Assembly: GCA_016934035.1 (NCBI GenBank)
Contig: JAFGTP010000030.1
Coordinates: 1 to 64,000, forward strand
DNA length: 64,000 nt
From: Fidelibacterota bacterium
GTDB lineage: Bacteria > Fidelibacterota > UBA2242 > JAFGTP01
Direction: 5' to 3'
Shown: positions 8,998-19,020 of the stretch, in pieces
Numbering within the stretch: the first letter of the stretch is position 1
Layout: each line of letters starts with the position of its first letter
Made by a program: the position numbers and the translations under genes
The notes under the pieces: model-generated
What the model was told of the DNA's origin: nothing
Database searches by the model: none
The model's input: only the letters and a program-made list of their open reading frames with translations

Positions 8998-11034
8998 TCA
9001 AATCAAGGGTGCAATGACAAGCGACACGATCGACATCAGCTTGATCAGAATGTTCAAGGCTGGTCCGGCTGTATCCTTGAAGGGATCACCGACAGTGTCA
9101 CCGGTTACTGCTGCTTTGTGAGGATCATCCCCTTTTCCGCCAAAATTCCCGGCTTCAATGAATTTTTTCGCATTGTCCCAGGCACCACCGGAATTGGCCA
9201 TAAAGATCGCCAGTGATACTCCTGATACAGTTACACCAGCCAACAACCCTCCAAGCATTTCTTTATCTAAATATCCGAAAACCACCGGCAGGACAATCGC
9301 CAGGATTCCCGGAAATATCATTTTTTTAATTGCTGCTTTAGTTGAAATATCAACACATTTAGAATATTCGGCTTCAACAGTGCCTTCCATCAGGCCTTTG
9401 ATCTCACGGAATTGGCGCCGTACTTCTTTGATCATTTCTGCAGCGGCATCACCCACTGCACTCATTAGTAAACTGCTAAAAAAATAGGGTAACATACCAC
9501 CGATCAATAACCCGGCTATTACCAGGGGATCAGCAACATCAATCGTCTCAATTTTCGCTGTTTCCTTGAATGCATTGAATAGCGCCAGAGCTGTCAAGGC
9601 TGCGGAACCAATGGCAAAACCTTTGCCGATGGCTGCAGTTGTATTGCCCACAGAATCCAATTTATCCGTCCGCTTTCTGACTTCCCGTTTCAGCATTGCC
9701 ATTTCAGCAATACCCCCGGCATTGTCAGCTACAGGGCCATAGGCGTCCACAGCCAATTGTATACCGGTTGTACTAAGCATCCCCAGAGCAGCCAGGGCGA
9801 TACCATAAAGTCCTGAAAGATAATAGGAAACCAAAATGGCTACCACAATGATAACCACGGGCCAAAGGGTTGAAAGCATGCCAAGACTCAACCCGGCAAT
9901 AATGTTGGTTGCATGTCCGGTTTGGCTTTGTCTGGCAATGCCCTGGGCCGGTTTTTTTGTATCGGCAGTGTAATATTCCGTAATCAGTCCAACACCAACA
10001 CCAGCCAGCAATCCAAAGACAATGGTCAGAAAGATATTTAATTCGCTAACTGTATGACCCGCAATTTCCACAGGACCGCCCAGAATCATTTTAGCCAATG
10101 GGTAGGATGCAACAATCAGGAGTCCGTCAGCTGTGAAGGTGCCTTTGTTGAGCGCTTTCTGCGGATCACCATCCTCATTGATACGCACCATAAAAGTTCC
10201 TAGGAGAGAGCAGAAAATGCCAATGGAAGCGATTGCCAAAGGCAGAGCTACCAGTTTGATATCATAGACAGCACCTAATACCATTGCACTGATAATGGCG
10301 CCAACATAGCTTTCAAACAGATCCGCACCCATACCAGCGACGTCACCAACATTGTCACCGACATTGTCGGCAATGGTAGCCGGATTTCTCGGATCGTCTT
10401 CAGGAATACCGGCTTCCACCTTTCCCACCAGATCGGCACCCACATCAGCGGCTTTGGTATAAATACCACCACCCATTCTTGCAAACAGGGCGACAGAACT
10501 GGCTCCCAGGCTGAACCCGCTGAGAATTGGCAATACAAAGTCTTTAATGTTGTCAACTTCAAAACCCAGAATTATTCCAAAAATCAGGAACAAAAGGCTC
10601 AATCCCATGAGACCCAGACCAACAACACTAAGCCCCATAACAGAACCACTTGAAAAAGCGACACCCAAAGATTTTGCCAAACTTGTCCGGGCAGCTTCAG
10701 CCGTACGAACATTTGCATTGGTGGCACTGGACATACCGATATAACCAGCCAATCCGCTGCTGACAGCACCAACCAAAAAGGCTACTGCAACAAATCTCAC
10801 CGAACCCTGATTCAGGACCAGCAGAACCAGACTGACGACCAAAACAAATATCGCAAGAATACGATATTCCCGGTTTAAAAACGCCTGAGCACCTGTTCGA
10901 ATGTAACCTGCAATTTTTTGCATTTCATCACTCCCGGCACTCAAACGGTTAATCCTGCTGTTCCGGTAAAAGGCAAAAACCAGCGCAATCAAGCCGCTGA
11001 GAATGCTAATATAAATCCAAATTGTCAGCCTCAT
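8998..11034 (-). CDS. hppA: Membrane-bound ion-pumping pyrophosphatase (K+-dependent type)
   Basis: A 678-residue membrane protein with about 16 transmembrane helices that couples PPi hydrolysis to H+ or Na+ transport. The substrate-binding motifs [11 protein letters not shown] and [19 protein letters not shown] are intact, as are the C-terminal DNAKK and [11 protein letters not shown]. The segment [10 protein letters not shown] (about residues 462-471) has Ala where the K+-independent enzymes have Lys, so it belongs to the K+-dependent subfamily, which includes both Na+ and H+ pumps; I cannot choose between these. The ribosome-binding site GGGGAGGAA lies in the end of pth, two bases from the hppA start, so the genes are co-transcribed. 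Confidence 0.97.
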   Translation of the reverse strand: MRLTIWIYISILSGLIALVFAFYRNSRINRLSAGSDEMQKIAGYIRTGAQAFLNREYRILAIFVLVVSLVLLVLNQGSVRFVAVAFLVGAVSSGLAGYIGMSSATNANVRTAEAARTSLAKSLGVAFSSGSVMGLSVVGLGLMGLSLLFLIFGIILGFEVDNIKDFVLPILSGFSLGASSVALFARMGGGIYTKAADVGADLVGKVEAGIPEDDPRNPATIADNVGDNVGDVAGMGADLFESYVGAIISAMVLGAVYDIKLVALPLAIASIGIFCSLLGTFMVRINEDGDPQKALNKGTFTADGLLIVASYPLAKMILGGPVEIAGHTVSELNIFLTIVFGLLAGVGVGLITEYYTADTKKPAQGIARQSQTGHATNIIAGLSLGMLSTLWPVVIIVVAILVSYYLSGLYGIALAALGMLSTTGIQLAVDAYGPVADNAGGIAEMAMLKREVRKRTDKLDSVGNTTAAIGKGFAIGSAALTALALFNAFKETAKIETIDVADPLVIAGLLIGGMLPYFFSSLLMSAVGDAAAEMIKEVRRQFREIKGLMEGTVEAEYSKCVDISTKAAIKKMIFPGILAIVLPVVFGYLDKEMLGGLLAGVTVSGVSLAIFMANSGGAWDNAKKFIEAGNFGGKGDDPHKAAVTGDTVGDPFKDTAGPALNILIKLMSIVSLVIAPLI

Positions 11035-11035
11035 A

Positions 11036-11656
11036 CTATAATTCCTCCCCTAATTGTAGTTGAGCTACTGCATTGCCATTATATTTCTGCATCATTGATT
11101 TTAAATCCAAAAAGGCAAAATCCTCCTGAACACAAAGGGCTTGTACCAGGACTTCTTCAACAATTTGTCTCTCTCTTTTGGTGAATTTTTCCAGCACAAA
11201 CACTTCTGAAGGTTTACCTTTGGGCTGATCGCCGATGCCCAATTTTAAACGATTGAATTCCCTGGTTGACAATTTCTCAATGATGGATTCTATTCCGCGA
11301 TGACCTCCGGAAGACCCTTTATCTCTTAACCTCATTTTTCCCAACTCAAGGTCAAGATCATCAAAAATTACCAGCAGGGAACTAATGTCCAGTCCGTTAT
11401 GATCCAGGGCCTGACGAAGGGCCACCCCTGAATTATTCATGTAGTTTAGCGGCTTGACAAGAACAACTTCTGTCCTGTCTCCCGCCTTACTGCTGATTTT
11501 ACCGGTACCGAACAAATAAGAACCTTTTCTTTTATCAATGCCTATATTATGAACTTCAGCAAATTTATCCACAGCCATGTACCCGAAATTATGACGGGTT
11601 TCCTCGTACTTGTTTCCGGGATTGCCCAAGCCTGCGATAATGATCTTTTCTTTCAT
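11036..11656 (-). CDS. pth: Peptidyl-tRNA hydrolase
   Basis: A 206-residue cytosolic enzyme that frees tRNA from peptidyl-tRNA dropped by ribosomes. It shows the opening [21 protein letters not shown] with the catalytic His, [10 protein letters not shown], and the signature [28 protein letters not shown] five codons upstream is possible, but ATG at 11656 gives the family's usual N-terminus. It lies between rplY and hppA; association of pth with rplY is common in bacteria. Confidence 0.96.
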   Translation of the reverse strand: MKEKIIIAGLGNPGNKYEETRHNFGYMAVDKFAEVHNIGIDKRKGSYLFGTGKISSKAGDRTEVVLVKPLNYMNNSGVALRQALDHNGLDISSLLVIFDDLDLELGKMRLRDKGSSGGHRGIESIIEKLSTREFNRLKLGIGDQPKGKPSEVFVLEKFTKRERQIVEEVLVQALCVQEDFAFLDLKSMMQKYNGNAVAQLQLGEEL

Positions 11657-11682
11657 TTGCTGAATTTTCAATAGCTTATGTT

Positions 11683-12276
11683 TTACTCAGCTGCTTCTTC
11701 CTCGCCATCACCTTCTACTTTTGTGCTGGCGCCTTTGGGAGCAATGACTGATACAATGGATTTTTCCGGATTATCCAAAATTTCCACCTTATCGATTTTC
11801 AGATCTTTGACAGCCAAAGATTCACCCATTCCCAGATTTGCAACATCCACTACAATGCTCTCCGGAATATCCTTTAAGGAACATTTGACATCCAAATGCC
11901 ACACTACCTGATTCAATAAACCGCCCTGTTCTCTGACTCCTTTGGCCTGGCCTTGAGTTTCAACTTTTATACTGACTTCGACCGGTTCATTTTCGCTAAC
12001 GCCCTGAAAATCCACATGAATCGGTTCATCAGTTACAGGATGCCACTGAATCTTCTTAATCACGCTCTGAAGTTTCTTTTTGCCCATATCCAATTGAAAA
12101 ATATGGGTGTTTTTTCTGATAGCAGTCAATAATTCCGCTTTTTCAACTGTCAAAGCAATGGGTTCTTCCTTGTGAAAATAATATACACCCGGAATGAGGT
12201 CTGCTTTTCTCAACTGATTGGTGTGACTCTTTTTTAAGTTTTCACGTTTTTCAGTTTTTAATTTGTAAATTTCCAT
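11683..12276 (-). CDS. rplY: 50S ribosomal protein bL25, long CTC form
   Basis: A 197-residue 5S-rRNA-binding protein of the CTC type: an N-terminal bL25 domain (about 1-90) with LRKADLIPGVYY, and a C-terminal beta domain (about 95-180) with FQGVSENEPVEVSIKVETQG. An acidic tail rich in Glu follows. The start ATG at 12276 has AAAGGAG upstream. The next gene, pth, starts within 30 bases, and prs lies just upstream. Confidence 0.95.
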   Translation of the reverse strand: MEIYKLKTEKRENLKKSHTNQLRKADLIPGVYYFHKEEPIALTVEKAELLTAIRKNTHIFQLDMGKKKLQSVIKKIQWHPVTDEPIHVDFQGVSENEPVEVSIKVETQGQAKGVREQGGLLNQVVWHLDVKCSLKDIPESIVVDVANLGMGESLAVKDLKIDKVEILDNPEKSIVSVIAPKGASTKVEGDGEEEAAE

Positions 12277-12300
12277 AAAATTCTCCTTTTATTCTATAAT

Positions 12301-13242
12301 CTATATATCAAACAGTTTACTGAGTGATTCTTCATTATGGATTCGGTTGATAGCCTGGGCCAATAACGGCGCAGCTGAAATGATTTCCATTTTATCAATT
12401 CTCTTCTCTTCCGGTACGCGAACAGAATTGGTTACAATAATTTTATCGATTGGCGCATTTTGAAACCGTTCGATGCAGGGACCGGAAAAGAGACCATGAG
12501 TGGCCACCACTGTAATGGTTTCACAACCTTTCGATTTTATTAATTCTGCTGTCTGAACGACTGTCCCGCCAGTATCAATCATGTCATCTATGATCAGAGC
12601 GTTTTTCACATTTTCATTGCCAATCACATTCATAACTTCTGCCAGATTGGGGGCCGGACGGCGTTTGTCAATAATGGTCAGCGGCAGTTCCAGTAATTTG
12701 GCATAGGACCTGGCAAACTTGATTCCGCCAATATCCGGTACGACTATTCCATATTCCCGGCCTTCCACCAATTCCTTTAACCGGTCGATAAAAATAGGCT
12801 TGGCATATAAATGATCAAAAGGAATATTGACAAAACCCTGAATCTGTGTCGAATGCAGATCCATACAGACGATTCTGTCAGCACCGGCTGTCACAATGGT
12901 ATCCATGAAGAGCCTTGAAGACAAAGGAACTCTGGGCTGGTCTTTACGGTCCTGACGGGCATATCCGTAATAGGGTATCACAGCGGTAATCCTTTTGGCT
13001 GATGCTCTCTTGGCAGCATCAATCATCATTAAAAGCTCCAGTAAATTGTCTGCCGGCGGGTTGGTTGGCTGGACTAAAAAAACATCAGCTCCCCTGATAT
13101 TTTCTTCGTATTTCATCCAAATTTCACCATCACTGAAATTTTTAATGGTAATTCCAGCGTGACGATAGCCTAAAATTTCATTAATTTCCGTTCCCAGTTC
13201 GGGATTGGAACGACCGGAAAAAACTCTGACTTTTGTATACAT
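12301..13242 (-). CDS. prs: Ribose-phosphate pyrophosphokinase
   Basis: A 313-residue cytosolic enzyme making PRPP from ribose 5-phosphate and ATP. Recognisable are FSDGEIWMKYEENIRGADVFLVQ, the flexible-loop region YYGYARQDRKDQPRVPLSS, the metal site DLHSTQIQGF and the PRPP loop LIIDDMIDTGGT. Length and motifs are standard for class I enzymes. It lies directly downstream of the tRNA-Gln gene and upstream of rplY. Confidence 0.97.
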   Translation of the reverse strand: MYTKVRVFSGRSNPELGTEINEILGYRHAGITIKNFSDGEIWMKYEENIRGADVFLVQPTNPPADNLLELLMMIDAAKRASAKRITAVIPYYGYARQDRKDQPRVPLSSRLFMDTIVTAGADRIVCMDLHSTQIQGFVNIPFDHLYAKPIFIDRLKELVEGREYGIVVPDIGGIKFARSYAKLLELPLTIIDKRRPAPNLAEVMNVIGNENVKNALIIDDMIDTGGTVVQTAELIKSKGCETITVVATHGLFSGPCIERFQNAPIDKIIVTNSVRVPEEKRIDKMEIISAAPLLAQAINRIHNEESLSKLFDI

Positions 13243-13285
13243 AGTCCACTTTTTTTTGTTTGGGGTTAAAGAATGGTAGTAATTG

Positions 13286-13356
13286 CACGGGGACTAGGAT
13301 TCGAACCTAGATAGACGGCACCAAAAACCGTAGTCCTGCCATTGGACGATCCCCGT
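13286..13356 (-). tRNA. tRNA-Gln (anticodon TTG)
   Basis: On the minus strand the sequence folds into a full cloverleaf: acceptor ACGGGGA/TCCCCGT, D stem GTCC/GGAC, anticodon stem ACGGT/GCCGT with loop TTTTGGT whose central triplet is TTG, and T stem CTAGG/CCTAG with loop TTCGAAT. The discriminator base is G. The 3' CCA is not encoded; GCA follows the acceptor stem. It lies between ispE and prs and is probably transcribed with them. Confidence 0.95.
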
Positions 13357-13364
13357 ATTTTTCA

Positions 13365-14198
13365 TTACCTTGCAGGAAGGGAGATATGAGTAGGAATATT
13401 CTCAAAAGAACCCATTGCATTCATGGCTTTTTCTTTTTCTTCGAAGATTCCAACCATAGTCGAACCGCTTCCCGACAAACCGGAGTAAACAGCACCTTCT
13501 TGCAAAAGTTTTGTTTTTATTTTTCCGATTTCTGGATATGATTGAAACACCACACTCTCAAAACAATTTTCAAACAACTGCCAATTAATAACATCGTTAT
13601 TAAAAAGACTGGCAAATTTATATCTATTTTTCTTGTTAGTCAAGGAAAAATTTTTATAAGCCCAGGCCGTAGATATATGAATAGCAGGCATTACCAGCAA
13701 CACCACATAATGAGACGGAAAATCCAGCAGCGTTAATTGTTCACCCAAACCATCGCCGCCCTGGGTGCCTCCACGAATAAAAAAGGGTACATCACACCCC
13801 AATTCCAGAGCCAACTTTTCAAGACGATCTTCATTGAACCCAACCGCCCATTTTTCATTGAGAAATTTCAGGACAGCCGCGGCATTGGAACTGCCACCCC
13901 CCAGTCCGGCGCCGGCAGGTATCCTTTTTACCAGATGGATTTCATACTCATTGTCTTTTTTACGAAAGGGCCGAATCTTTTCATAAGCAGCCACACAGAG
14001 ATTGGTGCTGTCAACCGGCAAATCTTTTTTATTTGAAGAAAAATGAAAAGTCTTTGATTCAGAAAACAGGATGTCATCATGAAAATCAATTTCCTGAAAC
14101 AAGGTACTGATGACATGATATCCATTATCAAGCCGTTCAGTAATTCGCAGAGCCAGATTGATTTTTGCGTTGGATTTAATTGTTACCGGCGAAGTCAT
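13365..14198 (-). CDS. ispE: 4-diphosphocytidyl-2-C-methyl-D-erythritol kinase
   Basis: A GHMP-family kinase of about 277 residues that phosphorylates CDP-methylerythritol in the MEP isoprenoid pathway. It has KINLALRITERLDNGYH, the ATP loop IPAGAGLGGGSSNAAA, the catalytic region LGCDVPFFIRGG and a C-terminal GLSGSGSTMVGIF. A TTG at 14213 is a possible alternative start; ATG at 14198 overlaps the end of gltX by 23 bases. ispD and ispF of the same pathway lie just upstream on the same strand. Confidence 0.95.
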   Translation of the reverse strand: MTSPVTIKSNAKINLALRITERLDNGYHVISTLFQEIDFHDDILFSESKTFHFSSNKKDLPVDSTNLCVAAYEKIRPFRKKDNEYEIHLVKRIPAGAGLGGGSSNAAAVLKFLNEKWAVGFNEDRLEKLALELGCDVPFFIRGGTQGGDGLGEQLTLLDFPSHYVVLLVMPAIHISTAWAYKNFSLTNKKNRYKFASLFNNDVINWQLFENCFESVVFQSYPEIGKIKTKLLQEGAVYSGLSGSGSTMVGIFEEKEKAMNAMGSFENIPTHISLPAR

Positions 14199-15606
14199 GG
14201 AGCACTTTTTCAATTCTTTTCAGACATGCCTGTTGACCCAGTATCTCAGCAATGATGTTAATTTCAGCCCCATGGATCTGCCCGGCCACACCAATTCGAA
14301 CGGCCGTCCATAGTTCTTTGCCTTTAATGCCGGTTATTTTCTGGACTTCCTGGATTTTTTCAACAAAAATTTTTTGGTCAAAATCAGCTTCTTTGACAAG
14401 CAAATCCCGAAGAACCTTTAAAACAGTCAACACATTGACGTCAATCGCCCGAACAGTATCATTATCCATGGGTGGAAATTCATGAGTAAAAATCGCCACC
14501 TTTTCAGGAATTTCATCCAGCCTTGAGATCCTTTGCTGGTACAGTGAAAACATTTTCATCCGATCTGTTTCAGACCAAGGTGTCTCTTTGGGAAAATATT
14601 CTATCGCCAGGGCGTAAAATTCTTCCGGTGAAAGGGCCCGAATATATTGGCCATTCATCCAATCTAACTTTTTTGTATCAAAAATTGACCCGGATTTACT
14701 CACTTTTTTCAGTGAAAACTTCTTCATCAACTGGTCCATGGAGAAGATTTCTTCGTTTGTGCCAGGGTTCCACCCCAAAAGGGCCAGAAAATTGACCAGA
14801 GCTTCTTTCAGATATCCTTTGGATCGATAATCTTCCACGGAAACATCACCCTGTCGCTTGGACAATTTACTCTTATCACTGTTTAACAGGAGCGAGAGGT
14901 GTGCAAATTTGGGTGCTTTCCAGGCAAAACTTTCATAAAGAAGTAAATGTTTTGGTGTACTCATCAACCATTCTTCCCCCCGAATGACATGACTGATTTG
15001 CATATAGTGGTCATCAATTACATTAGCCAGATGATAGGTAGGAAAACCGTCGGATTTCAACAGCACCTGGTCGTCAACTTCCGAAAAGGGAAAGACCACT
15101 TCTCCCCGAACAATATCATAGAGTTTTATTTCCCCATTTTCAGGAATTTTTTGACGAATGACGAAAGCTTCACCGGCATCCATTTTATCCTTGATTTCCT
15201 GATCCGACAGATAACGGCAATGCCTGTCATAACCTGAATTTGGATTTTGTTCTTTTACTTTCGCCAGACGTTCCGGGGTACAAAAACACCGGTAAGCATC
15301 GCCTTTTTCCAGCAATTTCGTGACATGTTGCCGATAAAGTTCTGTTCTTTCTGATTGAATATAGGGCCCAAAAGCGCCTCCAAATCCCGGTCCTTCATCA
15401 ATTTCCAGTCCTGCCCAGCGCAGACTTTCTATCAGGTTTTCCACTGCCTTATCGACTTTCCTGTTCTGGTCCGTGTCCTCTATGCGTAATATAAATTTTC
15501 CATTATTCTGCCTGGCATATAAATAGTTATACAAAGCAGTTCTTAAACCGCCCACATGCAAATATCCTGTCGGGCTTGGGGCAAATCTTGTCCTGATTTC
15601 GTTCAA
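14176..15606 (-). CDS. gltX: Glutamyl-tRNA synthetase
   Basis: A class I aminoacyl-tRNA synthetase of about 476 residues that charges tRNA-Glu, and in many bacteria without GlnRS also tRNA-Gln. It has RFAPSPTGYLHVGG (HIGH region), CFCTPERL followed by a later Cys and His (possible zinc site), and KLSKRQGD (KMSKS equivalent). Two TTG codons sit near the front; AAAGGAG directly abuts the first (15612) but is six bases from the second (15606), which also gives the standard N-terminus NEIRTRFAPSPTG, so 15606 is preferred. Confidence 0.96.
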   Translation of the reverse strand: MNEIRTRFAPSPTGYLHVGGLRTALYNYLYARQNNGKFILRIEDTDQNRKVDKAVENLIESLRWAGLEIDEGPGFGGAFGPYIQSERTELYRQHVTKLLEKGDAYRCFCTPERLAKVKEQNPNSGYDRHCRYLSDQEIKDKMDAGEAFVIRQKIPENGEIKLYDIVRGEVVFPFSEVDDQVLLKSDGFPTYHLANVIDDHYMQISHVIRGEEWLMSTPKHLLLYESFAWKAPKFAHLSLLLNSDKSKLSKRQGDVSVEDYRSKGYLKEALVNFLALLGWNPGTNEEIFSMDQLMKKFSLKKVSKSGSIFDTKKLDWMNGQYIRALSPEEFYALAIEYFPKETPWSETDRMKMFSLYQQRISRLDEIPEKVAIFTHEFPPMDNDTVRAIDVNVLTVLKVLRDLLVKEADFDQKIFVEKIQEVQKITGIKGKELWTAVRIGVAGQIHGAEINIIAEILGQQACLKRIEKVLHDFAGNN

Positions 15607-15700
15607 CTTCAACTCCTTTAAATATTTCTACGAAAAATCAACAGTCTGGCGACAAATTCTGTCTCTTACCGAAGCACCTTTGCTTCTTCGCAGCAACAAA

Positions 15701-16180
15701 TTATTCTTTTAAAACCGTGATCACAACAAAAGCCTGAATACCCAGACCTCTGCCAAAGTCAGTCAGAGCTTCACCGGTTGTGGCTGTGATTCCGATGCTT
15801 TCACAATCAATTTTCAATAATTCTGCTATAGAACTTTTCATATCAATAAGGCGAGGAGAAATCTGCGGTCTTTTACATTCAATAGAAATGGAAACATTTG
15901 ATATCTGATAATCCTTCAGGTATTTCATTGACTCTTTCACGTACTCCTGACTATCGGTAATCCCTGACCGGCACATATCATCGCTGATTTTACCCAGAAT
16001 ATTGGTCCCGGTCACTCCGGAAATGGCATTGCAGAGAGCATGCAGAACCACATCCGCATCGGAATTTCCTTCCAGTGCCGGTACATTATCAAATACAATT
16101 CCTCCGATAATACATTTTTTATCGGATATTCTCGTTTCAAACCTGTGGCTATCCTGCCCGATTCCCGTTTTAACAATCAT
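15701..16180 (-). CDS. ispF: 2-C-methyl-D-erythritol 2,4-cyclodiphosphate synthase
   Basis: A 159-residue trimeric enzyme of the MEP pathway that cyclises the IspE product with loss of CMP. It shows GIGQDSHRF (metal-binding Asp and His), the DADVVLHALCNAISG signature and the C-terminal ATTGEALTDFGRGLGIQ. The start ATG overlaps the last codons of ispD by 11 bases, indicating translational coupling. Confidence 0.96.
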   Translation of the reverse strand: MIVKTGIGQDSHRFETRISDKKCIIGGIVFDNVPALEGNSDADVVLHALCNAISGVTGTNILGKISDDMCRSGITDSQEYVKESMKYLKDYQISNVSISIECKRPQISPRLIDMKSSIAELLKIDCESIGITATTGEALTDFGRGLGIQAFVVITVLKE

Positions 16181-16859
16181 ACTGGTCCATTATTGCTTTG
16201 GCTATCATCAAATCATCCCTGACCGTTATTTTAATATTTGTCTTTTGACCTTTAAAAACCACCACATCCCTGAAAATGGGTTTAACAAGTGATGATTCAT
16301 CGGTATAGACCATCGATTCGAGATGGGCTGTTTTAAAGGAATACTCCAGAACTTTTTTAGGAAATATTTGTGGTGTCTGCAATTGCCACACTTCCCCACG
16401 ATCTATATATTCCTTGATTTCCAGGTTCTGTACCCGTGTCAGCGTATCCACCGCCGGCAGACCCACAATCACGCCATCATGATGGGCACATTTATCAATG
16501 GCCGATTCTATGATGTCTACAGAAATCAAAGGCCTGACTCCGTCATGAGTCAGGACATATTCTGAGTCACTGCTGGTGGCTTTCAATCCATTTTCAACGG
16601 ATTCCTGACGGGTTTTTCCACCGGCTACGACAATAATTGGTTTCCCGGCATTATCCGGAAGCGATTCTTTGAGATATTGCGAACCCAGATAATCTGGAGC
16701 AACCACAACAATGATTTCACAGACCTGTCGGGCTTTTAAAAATTTTCTGATGGTATGATATAAAACAGTCTGATTCCCCAAAGTTAAAAATTGCTTTGGA
16801 ATATCAGACTGCATTCTGCTGCCTCTGCCGGCAGCAACGATAATCGCGGTAGTCTTCAT
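16170..16859 (-). CDS. ispD: 2-C-methyl-D-erythritol 4-phosphate cytidylyltransferase
   Basis: A 229-residue nucleotidyltransferase that adds CMP to methylerythritol phosphate. It has the CTP-binding loop AAGRGSRMQSDIPKQF, VAGGKTRQESVENGL, LTHDGVRPLIS and TPQIF. Its ATG immediately follows the queA stop codon (zero spacing), and its end overlaps ispF. Together with ispE and ispF it shows the organism uses the MEP pathway for isoprenoids. Confidence 0.96.
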   Translation of the reverse strand: MKTTAIIVAAGRGSRMQSDIPKQFLTLGNQTVLYHTIRKFLKARQVCEIIVVVAPDYLGSQYLKESLPDNAGKPIIVVAGGKTRQESVENGLKATSSDSEYVLTHDGVRPLISVDIIESAIDKCAHHDGVIVGLPAVDTLTRVQNLEIKEYIDRGEVWQLQTPQIFPKKVLEYSFKTAHLESMVYTDESSLVKPIFRDVVVFKGQKTNIKITVRDDLMIAKAIMDQYDC

Positions 16860-17894
16860 TTATTTGATTAGCATTGCATCGCCATAACTGAAAAAGCGAT
16901 ATTGATTGTCCACAGCTTCCTTATAGGCTCTTTTTATTAACTCCGGATCAGCAAAAGCAGACACCAGCATTAACAGGGTTGATTGGGGCTGATGAAAATT
17001 AGTGATCATGACATCCACCATTTTAAATTCATAGGGTGGAAAAATAAATTTGTCCGTCCAGCCTTTTCTGGGTGTGATTTGAAAACCCGAAACTGACACT
17101 GTTTCCAGTGTTCTGACAACAGAAGTTCCCACTGCGATGACCCTTTTTCCCCGTCTTTTTGTATCATTGATTTTGATGGCAACTTCAGGGCTTACTTCGT
17201 AATATTCGGAGTGCATTCTGTGTCTGGAAAGGTCCTCAACAGTTACCGGGCTAAAGGTACCCAGACTGATATGCAGAACAATGCTGGCAATCTGGATGCC
17301 TTTCTCTTTCAGTTTCTCAAGAATATCTTTTGAAAAATGCATGCCGGCTGTTGGCGCTGCCACAGCCCCGCGACGTTCAGCAAAGATAGTCTGATATTTT
17401 TCTTTGTCTTCTTCGGTGGGTTCACGATTAATGTAAGGTGGAAGCGGCGTGACCCCCATTTCATCAATGGCTTGATATATTTGTTCCTTCGTGGCATCTT
17501 TAAACCGAACGACACGCCCACCGGATACGGTATTATCAATGACATCACATTGCAGGTCATCGGTGATATTTAATTTATTTCCTATTCGGACTTTTCTGGC
17601 GGGTTTTACCATGACCTCCCAGAGGTTTTCCGATAATTCGCGTAGCAAAAAAAGTTCAACTTTTGCATCGGTCCTGTCCTTGACAGCCTGTAATCGCGCC
17701 GGGTAAACCATGGTGCTGTTGACCACCAGCAGATCCCCTTTTCGAAAATAATCCAGAATATCGGAAAAATTTTTGTGGTCAATTGTATGTTCCGCACGGT
17801 CCAAAACCATCAGCCTTGAGCCCCCCCGTTCTTTCACAGGATATTGTGCGATCAATTCTTCCGGTAATTCATAATCAAAATCAGAAAGTCTCAT
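16860..17894 (-). CDS. queA: S-adenosylmethionine:tRNA ribosyltransferase-isomerase
   Basis: A 344-residue cytosolic enzyme that builds epoxyqueuosine in the tRNA wobble position. It opens DYELPEELIAQYPVKERGGSRL and contains VNSTMVYPARL, RRGAVAAPTAGMHF and TNFHQPQSTLLMLVSAFA, all QueA hallmarks. AGGAG stands ten bases before the ATG at 17894. It lies 18 bases downstream of ruvB, a linkage seen in many bacteria. Confidence 0.97.
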   Translation of the reverse strand: MRLSDFDYELPEELIAQYPVKERGGSRLMVLDRAEHTIDHKNFSDILDYFRKGDLLVVNSTMVYPARLQAVKDRTDAKVELFLLRELSENLWEVMVKPARKVRIGNKLNITDDLQCDVIDNTVSGGRVVRFKDATKEQIYQAIDEMGVTPLPPYINREPTEEDKEKYQTIFAERRGAVAAPTAGMHFSKDILEKLKEKGIQIASIVLHISLGTFSPVTVEDLSRHRMHSEYYEVSPEVAIKINDTKRRGKRVIAVGTSVVRTLETVSVSGFQITPRKGWTDKFIFPPYEFKMVDVMITNFHQPQSTLLMLVSAFADPELIKRAYKEAVDNQYRFFSYGDAMLIK

Positions 17895-17912
17895 TTTTGC
17901 TTTCTCCTAAAA

Positions 17913-18935
17913 TTAAAACAAATCAGTTTGTTTATTATTGTTTGATATTTTTCTTTTTAAATACTGATAGGCTTTCAGTGTCGCCTTTCTGCCCCGGGCT
18001 GTTCTCTGAAGGAAGCCTTTTTGGATCAGATAGGGTTCATAAACATCCTCTAGGGTATCAGCATCTTCACTGAGAGCAACAGCCAGAGAATTAAGACCCA
18101 CGGGACCTCCTTCAAATTTATCTACAATTGCTTTCAATATTTCGCGATCCATATTGTCCAGTCCCTGGTCATCTATATCCAGTAACTTCAGGGATGCGTC
18201 GGCAGTTTCTCGATCCACCACACCATTGCCCTTAACCTGTGCATAATCACGGGTCCTTCGCAATATACGATTAGCGATTCGCGGTGTTCCGCGGGAACGC
18301 TTAGCAATTTCATTGGCGCCGCTGGGCGTCAGCTCAATATTGAGGATATCAGCCGTACGCATTAAAATGGTATAGAGTTCATCCTCCTGGTAATAATCCA
18401 TACGCAGGATAACACCAAACCGGTCCCTCATGGGTGAGGTTAATCTTCCCAACCGAGTGGTTGCACCGAGTAAGGTAAATTTATCGATATTCAGCTGTAC
18501 ACTGCGGGCACTGGGGCCTTTGTCGATTACAATATCAATGGTAAAATCTTCCATGGCGGAATAGAGGTATTCTTCAACCACATTATTGAGTCTGTGAATT
18601 TCGTCTATAAAAAACACATCTTTATAGTTTAGGTTGGTAAGCATACCGGCCAGATCGCCGGCTTTTTCGATAACTGGCCCCGAGGTGGTTTTAACATTAA
18701 CCCCCAATTCATGAGCGACAATGTAGGCCAGAGTCGTCTTACCCAGTCCAGGTGGGCCAAATAGCAAAACATGGTCGAGATGTTCGTCACGCTCCCTGGC
18801 TGCTTTGATGTAGATTTCAAGATTTTTGACCACATTTTTCTGACCGATAAATTCAGCCAGACTTCGGGGCCTGATGCTTTTTTCTACCTCAAGTTCTTCG
18901 GGTAATCTATTTTTTTCTGTGATATCTGATCGCAA
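17913..18935 (-). CDS. ruvB: Holliday junction branch-migration helicase RuvB
   Basis: A 340-residue AAA+ ATPase that with RuvA drives branch migration. It has [14 protein letters not shown], Walker [12 protein letters not shown], Walker B DEIHR, sensor 1 [20 protein letters not shown] and the arginine-finger region [13 protein letters not shown]. The start is TTG at 18935 with no strong ribosome-binding site. ruvA and ruvC are not in this window. Confidence 0.96.
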   Translation of the reverse strand: MRSDITEKNRLPEELEVEKSIRPRSLAEFIGQKNVVKNLEIYIKAARERDEHLDHVLLFGPPGLGKTTLAYIVAHELGVNVKTTSGPVIEKAGDLAGMLTNLNYKDVFFIDEIHRLNNVVEEYLYSAMEDFTIDIVIDKGPSARSVQLNIDKFTLLGATTRLGRLTSPMRDRFGVILRMDYYQEDELYTILMRTADILNIELTPSGANEIAKRSRGTPRIANRILRRTRDYAQVKGNGVVDRETADASLKLLDIDDQGLDNMDREILKAIVDKFEGGPVGLNSLAVALSEDADTLEDVYEPYLIQKGFLQRTARGRKATLKAYQYLKRKISNNNKQTDLF

Positions 18936-19020
18936 TTTATTGTCTTAATGTTAAATTGTTTCAGTTAAGGTTTTCCAAGTTTGAGAATATAAACAAATCT
19001 ATTGGTTTTTCAAAAAGTGT

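Noticed and set aside
8962-9001. N-terminal extension of rpsF to 9001
   Set aside because: It would overlap hppA and add 13 residues foreign to bS6; the AGGAG-TTG pair at 8962 gives the normal protein.
15665-15700. Small hairpin GAAGCA/TGCTTC between gltX and ispF
   Set aside because: Six-bp stem without a T run; not enough to call a terminator or regulatory element.
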